A stretch of DNA of 64,000 nt from Hyphomicrobiales bacterium (GCA_900467745.1 UBQW01000023.1:124001-188000); one strand, 5' to 3'; positions 1 through 9,871 are shown, counted from the stretch's first letter. Numbers and translations: made by a program. The notes: generated by a model from the sequence alone, not told the origin.

Positions 1-140
1 TCGATGCTGCCGACATCCTTGTTGGTCCACCGCCAGAACTCGACGGCCTCCACACCGTGGCGGTGCGCCAGCCTGATACGATCGGCAAAGGTCTCGGCTT
101 CATCGGCAAAAAGCCATTCGATACAGGCAGAAAGCTTCAT
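1..140 (-). CDS. Sugar-phosphate isomerase / hydroxypyruvate isomerase-like protein (partial, N-terminus only)
   Basis: Only the first 46 codons lie in the window. The protein starts MKLSACIEWLF and continues with a segment ending EAVEFWRW. This resembles the opening of the TIM-barrel xylose-isomerase-like superfamily, in particular hydroxypyruvate isomerase-like proteins, where the first strand is followed by an ADRIRLAHRHG-type helix and an EFWRW strand. These enzymes isomerise small hydroxy-carbonyl compounds in the cytoplasm. The gene is divergent from the MFS transporter at 373. The family assignment rests on a short segment, so the substrate cannot be named. Confidence 0.6.
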   Translation of the reverse strand, partial: MKLSACIEWLFADEAETFADRIRLAHRHGVEAVEFWRWTNKDVGSI

Positions 141-372
141 GACATCTCACTTCGTTTCAGCAAGGCAGACGGTGCGATCCGAGCCATTTGCCCGGACTTT
201 AAGCGCGTCAAACCATCCGCGCCAGCATTAGACTCGCCGTCGCTACATTACAAACCACAGCGATAGTTTTCACGCAAAATACACGCATCATGTTTATTTT
301 TGATTGTGTCGGCAAAATCCCAAACTAGGATATTGCCAGCGCCGATCTGCGCATACCCACCTGGAGACACCA

Positions 373-1557
373 ATGCAGCTCGCGCCGCAGCACCGAATCT
401 ATGTCTGTTTCTTCCTTTTCGCCGTATCGATGGGCGCCCTGCTTGCCCGTATGCCGGACCTGCAGCTGGCGCTCGGTGTCGATCGCTCGGAACTGGGCCT
501 GACGCTGATCGGCGCGGCCGTGGGGGCGCTGACGGCGCTCACCTTCGCCTCCCCCATCATCGAGCGCCTGGGAGCCCGCACGACGGCCTTCATCACCGTG
601 CTCGGCACATCGGCGCTGATCGCAACGGTGCCGTGGATGGCAAGCGCCCCCCTGGTGTTCTGCATCCTCATTCTTGAGGGCCTGCTGGCCGGCTCGCTGG
701 AAATCAACCTCAATGTCGAGATCGACCGCATCGAGGCACAGCTCGGTCGCGGCGTGATGAACCGGGCCCACGGCTTCTGGAGCCTCGGCTTCTTCCTGAC
801 GGCGCTCGCCGCATCGGGCATTCGCCAGGCAGGCGTGCCGATGCATATCCATCTCGGCATCACCTTCGCCTTCGTGCTCATCGTCGGAACCTGGGTCATC
901 TCGGGCATGCGCAATGCGCCCGCGCGCGTCACGCACCATGAAGAGGCGAAAGCGCCGTTGATCGCACTGCCGACGGCAGCCCTGCTGCCGCTCTGCGGCA
1001 TTGGCATCGCCGCCTTCCTGATCGAGGGTGCCGGCATCGACTGGTCTGCGATCTACATGCGCGACGTCTTCAATTCCGAACCCTTCATCGGCGGACTGGG
1101 TCTCACCTCGTTCACCTTCTTCATGGCCGCCGCCCGCCTGCTGGTCGACCCACAGGTCGATCGCTTTGGCGCACGCGCGGTGGCGACGGTTCTGCTGGTG
1201 CTGGCTGCCGCCGGCGTCATCGCCGTCTGGGCGGCACCGCACCCCTTCGTGGCATTGCTCGGCTTCGGCCTGATGGGCGCCGGCTGCAGCGCCGTCTATC
1301 CCCTCAGCGTCTCGGCCGCCGCACAGCGCACCGATCGCCCGTCCCACGTCAACGTCGCGGCCGTGGCGCAGATGTCCTTCGTGGTGTTCTTCCTGGCGCC
1401 ACCGCTGCTCGGCTTCATCGCCGATCATGCCGGCATGCGCATCGCCTACCTCATCTGCCTGCCGCTGATCATCTACGCACTGCTGTCGATCAAGTCTCTG
1501 CCCAGCCGCAGACGTGCCGACCAGCCGACCGATGCGAGCGCCGGAAGCGCGGCCTAA
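373..1557 (+). CDS. MFS transporter
   Basis: A 394-residue hydrophobic protein with about twelve membrane segments in two six-helix halves, the usual size of a major facilitator permease. The loop after helix 2 contains a degenerate MFS signature (ASPIIERLGAR). The overall pattern (RMPDLQLALG near the N-terminus, GLGLTSFTFFMAAARLLVD in the second half) recalls the FucP/YbjJ-like branch that carries sugars or related compounds, but the substrate cannot be read from sequence. I chose the ATG at 373 because GGAG lies eight bases upstream. An in-frame extension to 304 exists but carries a non-membrane leader not expected for the family. The neighbouring divergent isomerase hints at carbohydrate use. 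Confidence 0.85.
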   Translation: MQLAPQHRIYVCFFLFAVSMGALLARMPDLQLALGVDRSELGLTLIGAAVGALTALTFASPIIERLGARTTAFITVLGTSALIATVPWMASAPLVFCILILEGLLAGSLEINLNVEIDRIEAQLGRGVMNRAHGFWSLGFFLTALAASGIRQAGVPMHIHLGITFAFVLIVGTWVISGMRNAPARVTHHEEAKAPLIALPTAALLPLCGIGIAAFLIEGAGIDWSAIYMRDVFNSEPFIGGLGLTSFTFFMAAARLLVDPQVDRFGARAVATVLLVLAAAGVIAVWAAPHPFVALLGFGLMGAGCSAVYPLSVSAAAQRTDRPSHVNVAAVAQMSFVVFFLAPPLLGFIADHAGMRIAYLICLPLIIYALLSIKSLPSRRRADQPTDASAGSAA

Positions 1558-1837
1558 ATAACGGCGGCAAACTCGGAAAATGAACTTTCGCGACCGCCGA
1601 TGGCGTTCGCGAAAGCACAGCGAATCGCTGAGCCGGCAAATCATGCACTGCGAAAAAATCCCGATTGGAATCGGTCTGGAACACGCTTTTCAGCATGGCC
1701 AGAGATCGCGCGACCGTTGTGATTCGCGCGGTTGAATGAAGATCAAAAAACGTCGGATAAAGTGCAGGTCCCGCCTTCCCGGCGGCACTCGCTGAAGCGA
1801 GTGTTGCATCTGCAATACTTTGATTTCTTTGAAAGAA

Positions 1838-1913
<76 letters not shown>

Positions 1914-2036
1914 GTCCGCGCTGTGTTGCGTGGTGTGAGAGGGCGTATAAACAGGATCGTTCGGCTTGTCTAGCGCCCTTCCGAAAATTCTTTCAACAAA
2001 CGCGATTTTTTTGTGCGTTGCCGAAATCCAATGAAA

Positions 2037-2948
2037 TCAAAGGTCCAGCGTGCCGGTCGCAAGGCGCACCGCCTGGCCGCCGATCCGGGCGTTCGAAATC
2101 GCCCCGCCTTCGATATCCATATGCAGGTGGATAAAGGACGGGCGCCCCATCTCCACGCCCTGCTCGATCATGACGTCGTGATGACCATCCGGAAGCCGGT
2201 CGAAATGATGGATGGCGCCTGACAGTGCCGCCGCCGCCGATCCCGTTGCCGGGTCCTCGACGATCCCCATCCCGCTCGCAAACATCCGCGTATGGAACTT
2301 CGCGACGTGGTTCACGCCACCGCGACAATAGATGTAGGCGGAAGCCAGCGCCCCATCGACGAAGGGCACGGTCGCCTCCCAGAGCTGCGGATCGAAATCC
2401 AGCCGCTCGGCCACGCCGATATCGCGCACCGGCACCAAGAGGAACGGCACGCCGGCGGTCCAGAGCGAGGGAACGTGATTCTCGAAGCCGATCTCGCTCG
2501 TCTTCAGCGACAGCGCCTTGCCGATACCGATTCTATCGAGCGGCATGGTGATCTGCTGCGATTTGCGCGGCAGGTCGAATTCCGCGAAGCTCGCCTCGCC
2601 CTCGTTCAGCCGCACCGCGCAACGCACCGGGCCGATATTCTCTTCCAGCACCGAAACAAGATCGATCGTCGCGCCGCCATGGATGCGTTCCGCAAGCGCG
2701 ATCGCGGTTCCAACGGTCGGATGCCCGGCGAATGGCAGTTCCCGGCCCGGCGTGAAAATGCGGATCTTGGCGACATGGGCCGGATTGCCGGATGCCTGCA
2801 CGAAGACCGTCTCGGAGAGATTCAGTTCCTTGGCGATGGATTGCATCGCCTCATCGCTCAGATCGTCGCCATCGAAGATGACCGCCAGCGGGTTGCCCGT
2901 CAGCTTGCGATTGGTGAATACGTCATAGACGCTGTAGCTGCGCGCCAC
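2037..2948 (-). CDS. PhzF family isomerase/epimerase
   Basis: A 303-residue protein of normal length for the PhzF/YddE family, which has two similar diaminopimelate-epimerase-like halves. The N-terminus (YSVYDVFTNRKLTGNPLAVIFD) and the NLSETVF segment, which carries the catalytic glutamate of PhzF, are typical. The C-terminal half has the expected glycine-rich EDPATGSAAAAL motif. Many PhzF homologues outside phenazine producers have no known substrate, and no other phenazine genes are seen here. The start is a GTG at 2948 preceded by AAGGAGG at a spacing of five. It is the last gene of a minus-strand run with the Nudix and endonuclease-like genes. Confidence 0.88.
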   Translation of the reverse strand: MARSYSVYDVFTNRKLTGNPLAVIFDGDDLSDEAMQSIAKELNLSETVFVQASGNPAHVAKIRIFTPGRELPFAGHPTVGTAIALAERIHGGATIDLVSVLEENIGPVRCAVRLNEGEASFAEFDLPRKSQQITMPLDRIGIGKALSLKTSEIGFENHVPSLWTAGVPFLLVPVRDIGVAERLDFDPQLWEATVPFVDGALASAYIYCRGGVNHVAKFHTRMFASGMGIVEDPATGSAAAALSGAIHHFDRLPDGHHDVMIEQGVEMGRPSFIHLHMDIEGGAISNARIGGQAVRLATGTLDL

Positions 2949-3013
2949 ATCGGCCTCCTTGTATCGATCCTCGTGTCGCCAACCTGCCCGACCACTTGAG
3001 CGAGCGCAAGGCG

Positions 3014-3769
3014 TTAGGTGAGCGAAGACTTATGGAAGTACCAGTCGATGACGGGCAGCATCGCGAAGTTATAGGAATAGGCCTCCGGATCAGCCGAGCG
3101 GATGGCAACGGCGCCCGCAATTTCCTTGTCGTCGGCAACCAGCATGTGCGCGTGGATCCTCTCGACGATCTCATCGGCCGTCAGGTCGAATCGGAACATC
3201 CTGAGCACGGTGACCGTGCGCCGATGATAGGTCGCGAAATATCCGTCGCCGGCCTGCGCATCGCGAAGGTCGAGGCCGGTTTCCTCCAGCACCTCGCGGC
3301 GCATGTTGTGCTCCAGGTCGCAGCGTCCGTCGAACGTATCCTCAGGTTCCAGCGAACCGGCCGCGAAATAGACCTGCCCGGGATTGGCCGTATGCGCCCC
3401 CATGCGGATCGCCACCAGCGCTCCATCGCTGCTTTCGATAACGGGATAGGCGAAGAGATGAATACCGCCCTGCCGCTCCGGCTGCCGGCGCCAATACATG
3501 AAGGTGGAGAAGGGAATCATGTGCCCCTCGCCCGCAAGGCCCTCGCTCGTCAGCGCCAGCCGCTTCTGGAAAATCATCCGGCCATCGAAAAGATGCGAAT
3601 TGGCCGCCGTCTCGCTGACCCAGTTCTCGGCGATCGCCTCGCGGTTGGCGCTGTAGAACGGATGGTCGCCCGCTAGAACCCTGAGATCGACGCCCGCGAT
3701 CGGAAACACCGTGCGCGGCTCCGGCCAGCCGGCGAAATCCTCTGAAAAATCCATCTCAAATCCATTCAT
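3014..3769 (-). CDS. Nudix hydrolase-like protein
   Basis: About 251 residues. The central segment GSLEPEDTFDG followed by RREVLEETGLDL matches the core REUxEExGU of the Nudix box, but the spacing between the leading glycine and the helix is longer than usual and the first conserved glutamate is not in its normal place. This is therefore a divergent member, probably cleaving a nucleoside-diphosphate-linked substrate. I placed the start at 3769 (MNGFEMDFSED) because its ATG overlaps the TGA of the upstream endonuclease-like gene as ATGA, a sign of translational coupling. An upstream in-frame start at 3799 would overlap that gene by 34 bases. Confidence 0.78.
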   Translation of the reverse strand: MNGFEMDFSEDFAGWPEPRTVFPIAGVDLRVLAGDHPFYSANREAIAENWVSETAANSHLFDGRMIFQKRLALTSEGLAGEGHMIPFSTFMYWRRQPERQGGIHLFAYPVIESSDGALVAIRMGAHTANPGQVYFAAGSLEPEDTFDGRCDLEHNMRREVLEETGLDLRDAQAGDGYFATYHRRTVTVLRMFRFDLTADEIVERIHAHMLVADDKEIAGAVAIRSADPEAYSYNFAMLPVIDWYFHKSSLT

Positions 3770-4875
3770 GTCAAATCGAGTTCCATCACGACAGGGCAAT
3801 GATCCGACGCCTTCGGCCGGTCCCAGCCGGTGCGGGGATAACGCTCGACCTCCTGGCCCGGCGGAAACACCGTGCGGAAGGGCTGGCCGTTGCGAATGAT
3901 CTCCGGCAGCCGCCCGGCATTGGTCCTAGCAAGTGCTGGCGACAGCCAGATGTAATCGAGCTGGCACAGCCACTGCTCCTCCGGCCCGCGCGCGTGATAA
4001 AGCGTCCATCGATCGAGAGGATCGCGGCGGCGCACGACATTCTCCGCGAAGCCGCCGCGGCTGAATTCGTCGAGCGCGCTTTCGCTCTCGTCCTCATGTT
4101 TGAAAGAATAGCCCGTCCGCCGCCGCCCGATCACGTCGACGCGCTCCTGGTAATCGTTCATGTCGCCGCAGATGACGAAGCGCTTGCCGTCGGTGTTACC
4201 GGCTCCGAATCGATTCTCGATGATCCCCCGCACCGCCTTCGCCTCGGCCCGGCGAACCGGCATCGTGTAACGTCGACCATCCACACCCTCGCGCGGCCCG
4301 CCCATCGACTTGAAGTGCACGACGTAAAGCGTCACCGGCACGCCGCCGATCCTGAGATCGAGCTCCAGGCAGTCGCGCTTGAAGATCTTGTCGTCGAGAT
4401 GCGCGTGCTCCGCGAGCTCGTCGTTGAAGAGATTAAGATCGCGATAGGTGGCCGTCGCGTGGCTCTTGATCTCGACGAGCTCGATCTTCTGCCCGTCGCG
4501 GGTTTCCTCGCGCATCAGTACGGCAACGTCGATGCCGCGGCTGTCATTGCCCTCCACCAGATATTTCTGCCGGTAGCCATTGCCGACCATGCGGAACAGA
4601 TAGCCGTATTCGAAGGCCTGCAGCGCCTCCATGTTGTCGATTTCCTGCAGGCAGAGGATATCGGCATCCGCGTCAGCAATCGCCAGCGCCGTCATCTGCC
4701 GGGTATCGTCGGTCGACGCGATCACCCGCGCCTGTTCCAGCTGCTGGTAGACGCCCTCGCTTCGCACCTCGAAGAGCTTGATCACCCGATCCTGGCGCAG
4801 CTGGTTTCGAAATCCGGTGAAGTCGAACCGCGTCATGAGGTTTTCGACGTTGAAGGTGGCAATGCGTAAAGACAT
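3766..4875 (-). CDS. Endonuclease/exonuclease/phosphatase family protein
   Basis: A 369-residue protein with the hallmarks of the DNase I-like (EEP) metal-dependent phosphodiesterase fold: RIATFNVENL at the N-terminus (Asn ligand), LCLQEIDN (metal-binding Glu), VVHFKSMGG in the middle, VICGDMNDY (catalytic Asp/Asn) and a C-terminal ASDHCPVVMELDL with the catalytic His. No signal peptide is evident, so it is likely cytoplasmic. The substrate could be DNA, a phospholipid or a phosphoester. It is the first gene of a three-gene minus-strand run with a Nudix hydrolase and a PhzF protein and overlaps the Nudix start by four bases. Confidence 0.88.
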   Translation of the reverse strand: MSLRIATFNVENLMTRFDFTGFRNQLRQDRVIKLFEVRSEGVYQQLEQARVIASTDDTRQMTALAIADADADILCLQEIDNMEALQAFEYGYLFRMVGNGYRQKYLVEGNDSRGIDVAVLMREETRDGQKIELVEIKSHATATYRDLNLFNDELAEHAHLDDKIFKRDCLELDLRIGGVPVTLYVVHFKSMGGPREGVDGRRYTMPVRRAEAKAVRGIIENRFGAGNTDGKRFVICGDMNDYQERVDVIGRRRTGYSFKHEDESESALDEFSRGGFAENVVRRRDPLDRWTLYHARGPEEQWLCQLDYIWLSPALARTNAGRLPEIIRNGQPFRTVFPPGQEVERYPRTGWDRPKASDHCPVVMELDLT

Positions 4876-4945
4876 CAGGCACTTCCGGTTGGCATTGCGC
4901 CAACACTAGAGAGCAAATGCCGCTTCGGAAAGCCCGCTTCGCCGA

Positions 4946-5974
4946 TCATAGCCGCCAGGCGCCTCGCACCACCGCTCGGACTTCATCGCCGACGGCAAGC
5001 TTCGACCGGCTGAAAGCCCTGAGGATCTGCCCATCCGCAAGCCTAAGCCGGGCGGCATATCGCTCGCCCTCATAGAGCACGGATTCGACGGTCGCCGCGA
5101 TCCCCTCGCCGTCGAGAATGACATCCTCCTGCCGCACTAGAATATCCGACCGCGAGGCCGAACCGCCCTCGCCTGAAAACAACGGCTTGAGCGCCGCCCA
5201 ATCCAGTTGCCTGACGTCACCATCGGGAGACTTCAGCGAAACGATAGCTCCCCGACCAATAAGCCCGCCGACAACACGCCCTTCCGGCCGCGCATAGATC
5301 TCATCCGGCGGCGCCACCTGCAGCAGCTGCCCTTCCGACATCACCGCGACATCGGTCGCAAGCGCCATCGCCTCGCTCTGGTCGTGTGTGACATAAACCA
5401 TCGTCGCGCCGGAGCGTTGGTGGAACTCGCGAAACGTCTCCTCCATCTCCTGCTTCAGATGCCGGTCGAGATTGGCGAGCGGTTCGTCGAGCAGCACCAC
5501 GTCAGGCGATGTGACGAGGCAGCGTGCCAAAGCCACGCGCTGCCGCTGCCCGCCGGAGAGATCGGCCGGTCGGCGCTCCGCATAGGCTTCGAGCCTGACG
5601 ATCGACAGCGCCTCGCCCACCTTTTTGCGATAGGCCTCGCCCGAGATACCGCGCACCTTGAGGGGATAGCCGACATTGTCGGCGACGCTCATGTGCGGCC
5701 AGAGAGCGTATGACTGGAACACCATCGCCATGTTGCGCTTTTCCGGCGGCAGCGATTGCGAGGCGTCAGCGAGCAGCCGCTCGCCGAGATGGATCGACCC
5801 GTCCGTCGGCGTCTCGAAGCCGGCGATCATTCTGAGCACCGTAGTCTTGCCGCAGCCGGACGGCCCGAGCAGCGCCAGGAAGCCGCCCTCGCGCACGTCG
5901 ATCGAGAGGTTGGAGACGGCGGCGCGGCCGGTGCCGAAATCCTTGGCGACACGATTGAGGATCAGTTTCGCCAA
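4946..5974 (-). CDS. ABC transporter ATP-binding protein (ferric-iron/spermidine-putrescine type)
   Basis: A 342-residue importer ATPase. It has Walker A GPSGCGKTT, Q-loop MVFQSYALWPH, signature LSGGQRQRVALAR, Walker B VVLLDEPLANLD and H-loop VYVTHDQSEAMAL. The extra C-terminal ~110 residues form a TOBE-like regulatory domain, as in FbpC and PotA. It overlaps the 3' end of the permease gene by 13 bases and forms one operon with the permease and periplasmic protein upstream. It powers import at the inner face of the cytoplasmic membrane. The substrate is set by the binding protein: iron(III) or another small anion are the likeliest choices. Confidence 0.93.
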   Translation of the reverse strand: MAKLILNRVAKDFGTGRAAVSNLSIDVREGGFLALLGPSGCGKTTVLRMIAGFETPTDGSIHLGERLLADASQSLPPEKRNMAMVFQSYALWPHMSVADNVGYPLKVRGISGEAYRKKVGEALSIVRLEAYAERRPADLSGGQRQRVALARCLVTSPDVVLLDEPLANLDRHLKQEMEETFREFHQRSGATMVYVTHDQSEAMALATDVAVMSEGQLLQVAPPDEIYARPEGRVVGGLIGRGAIVSLKSPDGDVRQLDWAALKPLFSGEGGSASRSDILVRQEDVILDGEGIAATVESVLYEGERYAARLRLADGQILRAFSRSKLAVGDEVRAVVRGAWRL

Positions 5975-7656
5975 GGCACAACTCCCTTCGGCAGCCGCTT
6001 TGCCATCAGTTCCAGAAGCAGCATCATGAAAACGACCATGAGAACGACGAGCACCGACAGCGCCGAAGCGAGATCGGAGCTGCCGCTGTCATCGAGATTG
6101 TAGATGGCGACGCCAAGCGTCTGCGTACCCGCCGACCAGAGCAGCGCCGAGATGGTGAGCTCGTTGCAGGCAATCAAAAAGACAAGGATCACCGAGGCCC
6201 CGGCGGCCGGCGCGATCAGTGGCACGATGATATCCTTCAGCCGCCGGAAGAACCCCGCCCCCGACAGCCGCGCCGCCTCCTCCAGCGCCGGATCGAGCTG
6301 GTGGAAGGCGCTGACGACAGGCTTGAGGCTGACGGCGAAGAAGCTGGAGAGATAGGCGATCAGGATGATCCAGACCGTGCCGTAGATCGTCACGTTGATC
6401 AGCGGGATCGGAGCGGCGAAGACGAGGATGAACGACACCGCAACGACGATCCCAGGCAGCGAATACGGGATCTCGATAACGCTGGCGACGACACGCCCAA
6501 GCAAATCCTTGCGCCGTGTCAGCGCATAGGCCGCAAGCACGGTCACCACAAGGAGACACAAGGCGGTGCCCGCCGCCAGCGACAACGAATTGACGAAGGC
6601 CGTGCGTGTCACTGCCTGCTTGAACAGGATTTCGGAGAAGGCGTGGAAGGTCATTGTCTTAAAGGTCAAAGGCACGCCATAGGCCGGCACCAGCGCTCCC
6701 GCGAGCAGCGCGAAGAAGGGTGCGGCGAGCATGAGGAAGATGACGATCCAGAGCACCGGCGCAAACAGCAGTTTCCAGTATCCGAGCTCGAAGGTAGCGG
6801 TCGCGCCGGAAAGACCGAGCACACGATAATCGCGCCCGCGCAACGCCCGGTCCTGGATAGCGAGCCCCGCCACAGAGATGATCGCGATGATCGCCGAGAG
6901 TAGGGCGACGTCGCCGAAGGTGCGGCTGGTGAAGGCCGAGAACTTGGTGAAGATCAGCGTCGGCAGCGTGTAGATCGACGCAGGGATGCCGAGAATGGCG
7001 GGAATGCCGAAATTGCCGGTGCAGGACACGAAGGAGATCGCAGCACCGGCGATGATCCCGGGCAGCGACAGCGGCAGGATGATGTCGCGGAACACCCGGA
7101 AGCTTGAGGCCCCCGAAAGACGCGCCGCCTCGACACCATCCCGCGGCAGCGACATCAGGCTTGCCCGCAGCGCCAGATAGACCAGCGGCGCATGTTGCAC
7201 GCCATAAAGCAGCGCGATGCCGCCGATCGAATAGAGCGGCTGCGGCGAGCCCAGCGGCGGCGCGATATGCAGCGCCTTCAGAAGCGGGCTCGACGGCCCC
7301 GACATCTGCACCCAGGCAAGTGCCGTCACCTGCGGCGGGATCATCATCGGCAGCACGAAGAGAAAGCTGATCAGACCCTTGGCCCTGATATCCGTGAGCG
7401 TCAGCAGGAAGGCGAAGGCGCAGCCGATCGCGAGCGAGATGATCGTGCCCAGGACGGCCGTGACCAGCGTGTAATAGGTCGCTGACCACAGCGCCGGATC
7501 GGACAAAACCGCTATCGCGCCGCCATCGGCGAGTGCGGCAACACCGGTCATCGCCAGCCGCGCAAGCGGCAGCACGCTGAGAATGAGAACGATCAGAACG
7601 ATAAAAGGAAACAGCCAGACGGGCTGGCTGTTTCCGGGACGCACATATCCGTACAT
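5962..7656 (-). CDS. ABC transporter permease, fused double-domain (FbpB type)
   Basis: A 564-residue membrane protein with about twelve transmembrane helices that is an internal duplication of two ~270-residue permease halves. Each half carries an EAA-loop: EAARLSGASSFRVFRDIILPLSLPGI in the first and EEAARLSGAGFFRRLKDIIVPLIAP in the second, which dock on the ATPase dimer. Such fused permeases are characteristic of the FbpB/ThiP iron and thiamine group. It lies between the binding-protein gene (10-base gap) and the ATPase gene (13-base overlap), so one permease subunit can complete the transporter. Confidence 0.93.
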   Translation of the reverse strand: MYGYVRPGNSQPVWLFPFIVLIVLILSVLPLARLAMTGVAALADGGAIAVLSDPALWSATYYTLVTAVLGTIISLAIGCAFAFLLTLTDIRAKGLISFLFVLPMMIPPQVTALAWVQMSGPSSPLLKALHIAPPLGSPQPLYSIGGIALLYGVQHAPLVYLALRASLMSLPRDGVEAARLSGASSFRVFRDIILPLSLPGIIAGAAISFVSCTGNFGIPAILGIPASIYTLPTLIFTKFSAFTSRTFGDVALLSAIIAIISVAGLAIQDRALRGRDYRVLGLSGATATFELGYWKLLFAPVLWIVIFLMLAAPFFALLAGALVPAYGVPLTFKTMTFHAFSEILFKQAVTRTAFVNSLSLAAGTALCLLVVTVLAAYALTRRKDLLGRVVASVIEIPYSLPGIVVAVSFILVFAAPIPLINVTIYGTVWIILIAYLSSFFAVSLKPVVSAFHQLDPALEEAARLSGAGFFRRLKDIIVPLIAPAAGASVILVFLIACNELTISALLWSAGTQTLGVAIYNLDDSGSSDLASALSVLVVLMVVFMMLLLELMAKRLPKGVVPWRN

Positions 7657-7666
7657 CGAGATGAGA

Positions 7667-8644
7667 TCAGTTCGAGCCGTAGATGCCCGAGAAGGTCTTC
7701 AGGTCGGCATCGGTGTTCTTCAGCGCGGAGGCAGCGTTGATCGGCAGCACCTTGATCGTGTCGCGTGCCGGGAAGCCTTCCGGAAGCTTCATGCCGTTGC
7801 GAGCCGGGATATAGCCGAGCTTGACGAAGCCTTCCTGGCCCTTTTCGGAGAGCACGTAATCGACGAACTTCTTGGCGGCGTCGGCGTTCTTGGCGCTGGC
7901 GAGGATACCGACCGGTTCGGTCACAGCAGATACGCCTTCCGTCGGGAAGACGAACTCGACCGGCGCGCCCTTGGCCTTTTCGCGGATCGGCATGTAGTCA
8001 ACGATCATGCCATAGGCCTTCTCGCCCGAAGCGACGGCCTTGAGGATGCCGCCGTTACCGCCGGCAGCGGTTGCGCCGTTTGCGGCCAGGTCCTTGTAGA
8101 AGTCCCAGCCGAGGCCATCGACGCCGGCAAGCGTCTGCGCATGGATGAGGGCTGCACCCGAGGTCAGCGGGCTCGGCATGGTGACGAGGCCCTTGGCTTC
8201 CGGCTTCGTCAGGTCCTTCCAGCTCGTCGGCTTCAGCGAGGCCGACGTGTTGTAGATGATGCCTGTCGTGATCAGCTTGGTCGAATAGTAGTAGCCGTCG
8301 GCGTCGTAGAGCGCGGCGTCGTAGTTGGCGGCCTCAGGCGACTTGTAGGCCAGCAGCTTGCCGGCTTCCTTGAGGCGCTCGAGCGTGACGGTGTCGGCGA
8401 TCAGCAGAACGTCGGCAACAGGATTGCCGGCTTCGATCTCGGCCTGCAGCTTGGCCATGATCTTCGGCGTGCCGTCGCGCACCCAGTCGACCTTGATATC
8501 GGGGTTGGCGGCCATGAAGCCATCGACGGTTGCCTGCGCATCCTCGTTCGGCTGGCTGGTGTAGAGCACCAGGTTTTCGGCGGATGCGGGAATGGCAAAC
8601 AGGCTTGCAGCGAGAAGGGCTGCGGCGGAAACGATGGTCTTCAT
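7667..8644 (-). CDS. ABC transporter periplasmic substrate-binding protein (iron(III)/phosphonate type)
   Basis: A 325-residue exported protein with a clear signal peptide (MKTIVSAAALLAASLFAIPASA, cleavage after ASA). The mature protein begins ENLVLYTSQPNED, the LYTSQ strand seen in FbpA/AfuA-like and 2-aminoethylphosphonate-binding proteins. Several tyrosines (DADGYYYSTKL) are where FbpA-type proteins bind iron, but I cannot show that these are the ligands. It is the first gene of the three-gene importer operon. The reading starts at an ATG at 8644. Substrate assignment to iron is inference only. Confidence 0.88.
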   Translation of the reverse strand: MKTIVSAAALLAASLFAIPASAENLVLYTSQPNEDAQATVDGFMAANPDIKVDWVRDGTPKIMAKLQAEIEAGNPVADVLLIADTVTLERLKEAGKLLAYKSPEAANYDAALYDADGYYYSTKLITTGIIYNTSASLKPTSWKDLTKPEAKGLVTMPSPLTSGAALIHAQTLAGVDGLGWDFYKDLAANGATAAGGNGGILKAVASGEKAYGMIVDYMPIREKAKGAPVEFVFPTEGVSAVTEPVGILASAKNADAAKKFVDYVLSEKGQEGFVKLGYIPARNGMKLPEGFPARDTIKVLPINAASALKNTDADLKTFSGIYGSN

Positions 8645-8812
8645 GGATAATGCCCTCGGTGATGGAAGGCCCGTTCATTAGACAGCTGGATTAACACGAT
8701 TGTGACAGTTGGCATTTGCCAATCACGGGCCGTCCGCCCCTTGACCCGTTCCCCTCACCCCTATCTTCTAGCCCGCGTTTTGATTTTCGATTTCGGGACA
8801 GGAGGAAGTCTT

Positions 8813-9871
8813 ATGGAATATCGTCAATTGGGCCGTTCGGGCCTCAGGGTTTCCACACTCACCATGGGCACCATGACCTTCGGCGGCAGGGGCTGGGCAA
8901 AGACCGTGGGCGACCTCGGCGTTTCGGAAGCCCGTCGCCTAGTCGACATGTGCATCGACGCCGGCGTCAACCTGATCGATACGGCCGACGTCTATTCGGC
9001 CGGCGCGTCCGAGGAGATCATCGGCGAGATCCTCGGCGGCGTCAGGAAGAACGGCACGCTGATCGCCACCAAGGCCCGCTTCCCGATGGGCGAAGGCCCC
9101 AACGATGCCGGCAATTCGCGCTACCACCTCATCAGCGCCTGCGAAGCCAGCCTCAAGCGGATGAAGACCGATGTCATCGATCTCTACCAGGTGCACGAAT
9201 GGGACGGCCAGACGCCGCTTGAGGAAACACTGGAGGCGCTGGATACGCTCGTGAAACAGGGCAAGGTGCGCTACGTCGGATGCTCCAACTTCTCCGGCTG
9301 GCACATCATGAAGGCGCTGGGAATTAGCGAGCGCGAGCACCGCGAGCGCTTCGTCAGCCAGCAGATCCACTACACGCTGGAAGCCCGCGACGCCGAATTC
9401 GAACTGCTGCCGATCAGCCTCGACCAGGGCCTGGGCGTGCTGGTCTGGAGCCCGCTCGCCGGCGGCCTTCTGTCGGGCAAGCACCGCCGCAACCAGGCGG
9501 CACCCGAAGGCACCCGCCAGTTCGCCGGCTGGACCGAACCGCCGATCCGCGACGAGGACCGCTTGTGGAATATCGTGGAAACGCTGGTGTCGATCGCCGA
9601 AAGCCGCAACGTCTCGGCGGCCCAGGTGGCGCTCGCCTGGCTGCTTGGTCGCCAGGCGGTGACGTCGGTCATCATCGGCGGACGCACGGAAGCGCAGTTC
9701 AAGGACAATCTGGCGGCGGCAGACCTGAAACTGTCGGCGGAAGAGCGCAAGCGGCTCGACGATGTCAGCCTGCCGCAGCTGCTCTATCCCTACTGGCACC
9801 AGCGCAACACCGCCAGCGACAGGCTTGGCGAGGCCGATCTATCCCTGCTCGGCCCACACCTCGATCAATAA
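8813..9871 (+). CDS. Aldo/keto reductase
   Basis: A 352-residue NADPH-dependent oxidoreductase of the AKR superfamily. It starts MEYRQLGRSGLRVSTLTMGTMTFGG. The catalytic tetrad can be followed: Asp and Tyr in NLIDTADVYSAG, Lys in LIATKARF, His in LYQVHEWDG. The C-terminal half has the LAWLLGRQAVTSVIIGGR phosphate-binding segment. The ATG at 8813 follows GGAGGAAG. An in-frame upstream extension to 8702 has no family similarity. It lies alone between the importer operon and a convergent aminotransferase. It is one of three AKR genes in the window and resembles the one at 55784-56818 more than the shorter one at 34076-34924. Confidence 0.93.
   Translation: MEYRQLGRSGLRVSTLTMGTMTFGGRGWAKTVGDLGVSEARRLVDMCIDAGVNLIDTADVYSAGASEEIIGEILGGVRKNGTLIATKARFPMGEGPNDAGNSRYHLISACEASLKRMKTDVIDLYQVHEWDGQTPLEETLEALDTLVKQGKVRYVGCSNFSGWHIMKALGISEREHRERFVSQQIHYTLEARDAEFELLPISLDQGLGVLVWSPLAGGLLSGKHRRNQAAPEGTRQFAGWTEPPIRDEDRLWNIVETLVSIAESRNVSAAQVALAWLLGRQAVTSVIIGGRTEAQFKDNLAAADLKLSAEERKRLDDVSLPQLLYPYWHQRNTASDRLGEADLSLLGPHLDQ

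Noticed and set aside
325..1644. Long minus-strand ORF (439 codons) opposite the MFS transporter
   Set aside because: It is the shadow of the real membrane protein. Its translation is Arg/Glu/His-rich low complexity with no domain.
1786..1803. Dyad CACTCGCT/AGCGAGTG downstream of tRNA-Lys
   Set aside because: Short loop and no T-run in the required direction, so a terminator call would be weak. Mentioned only in the tRNA entry.
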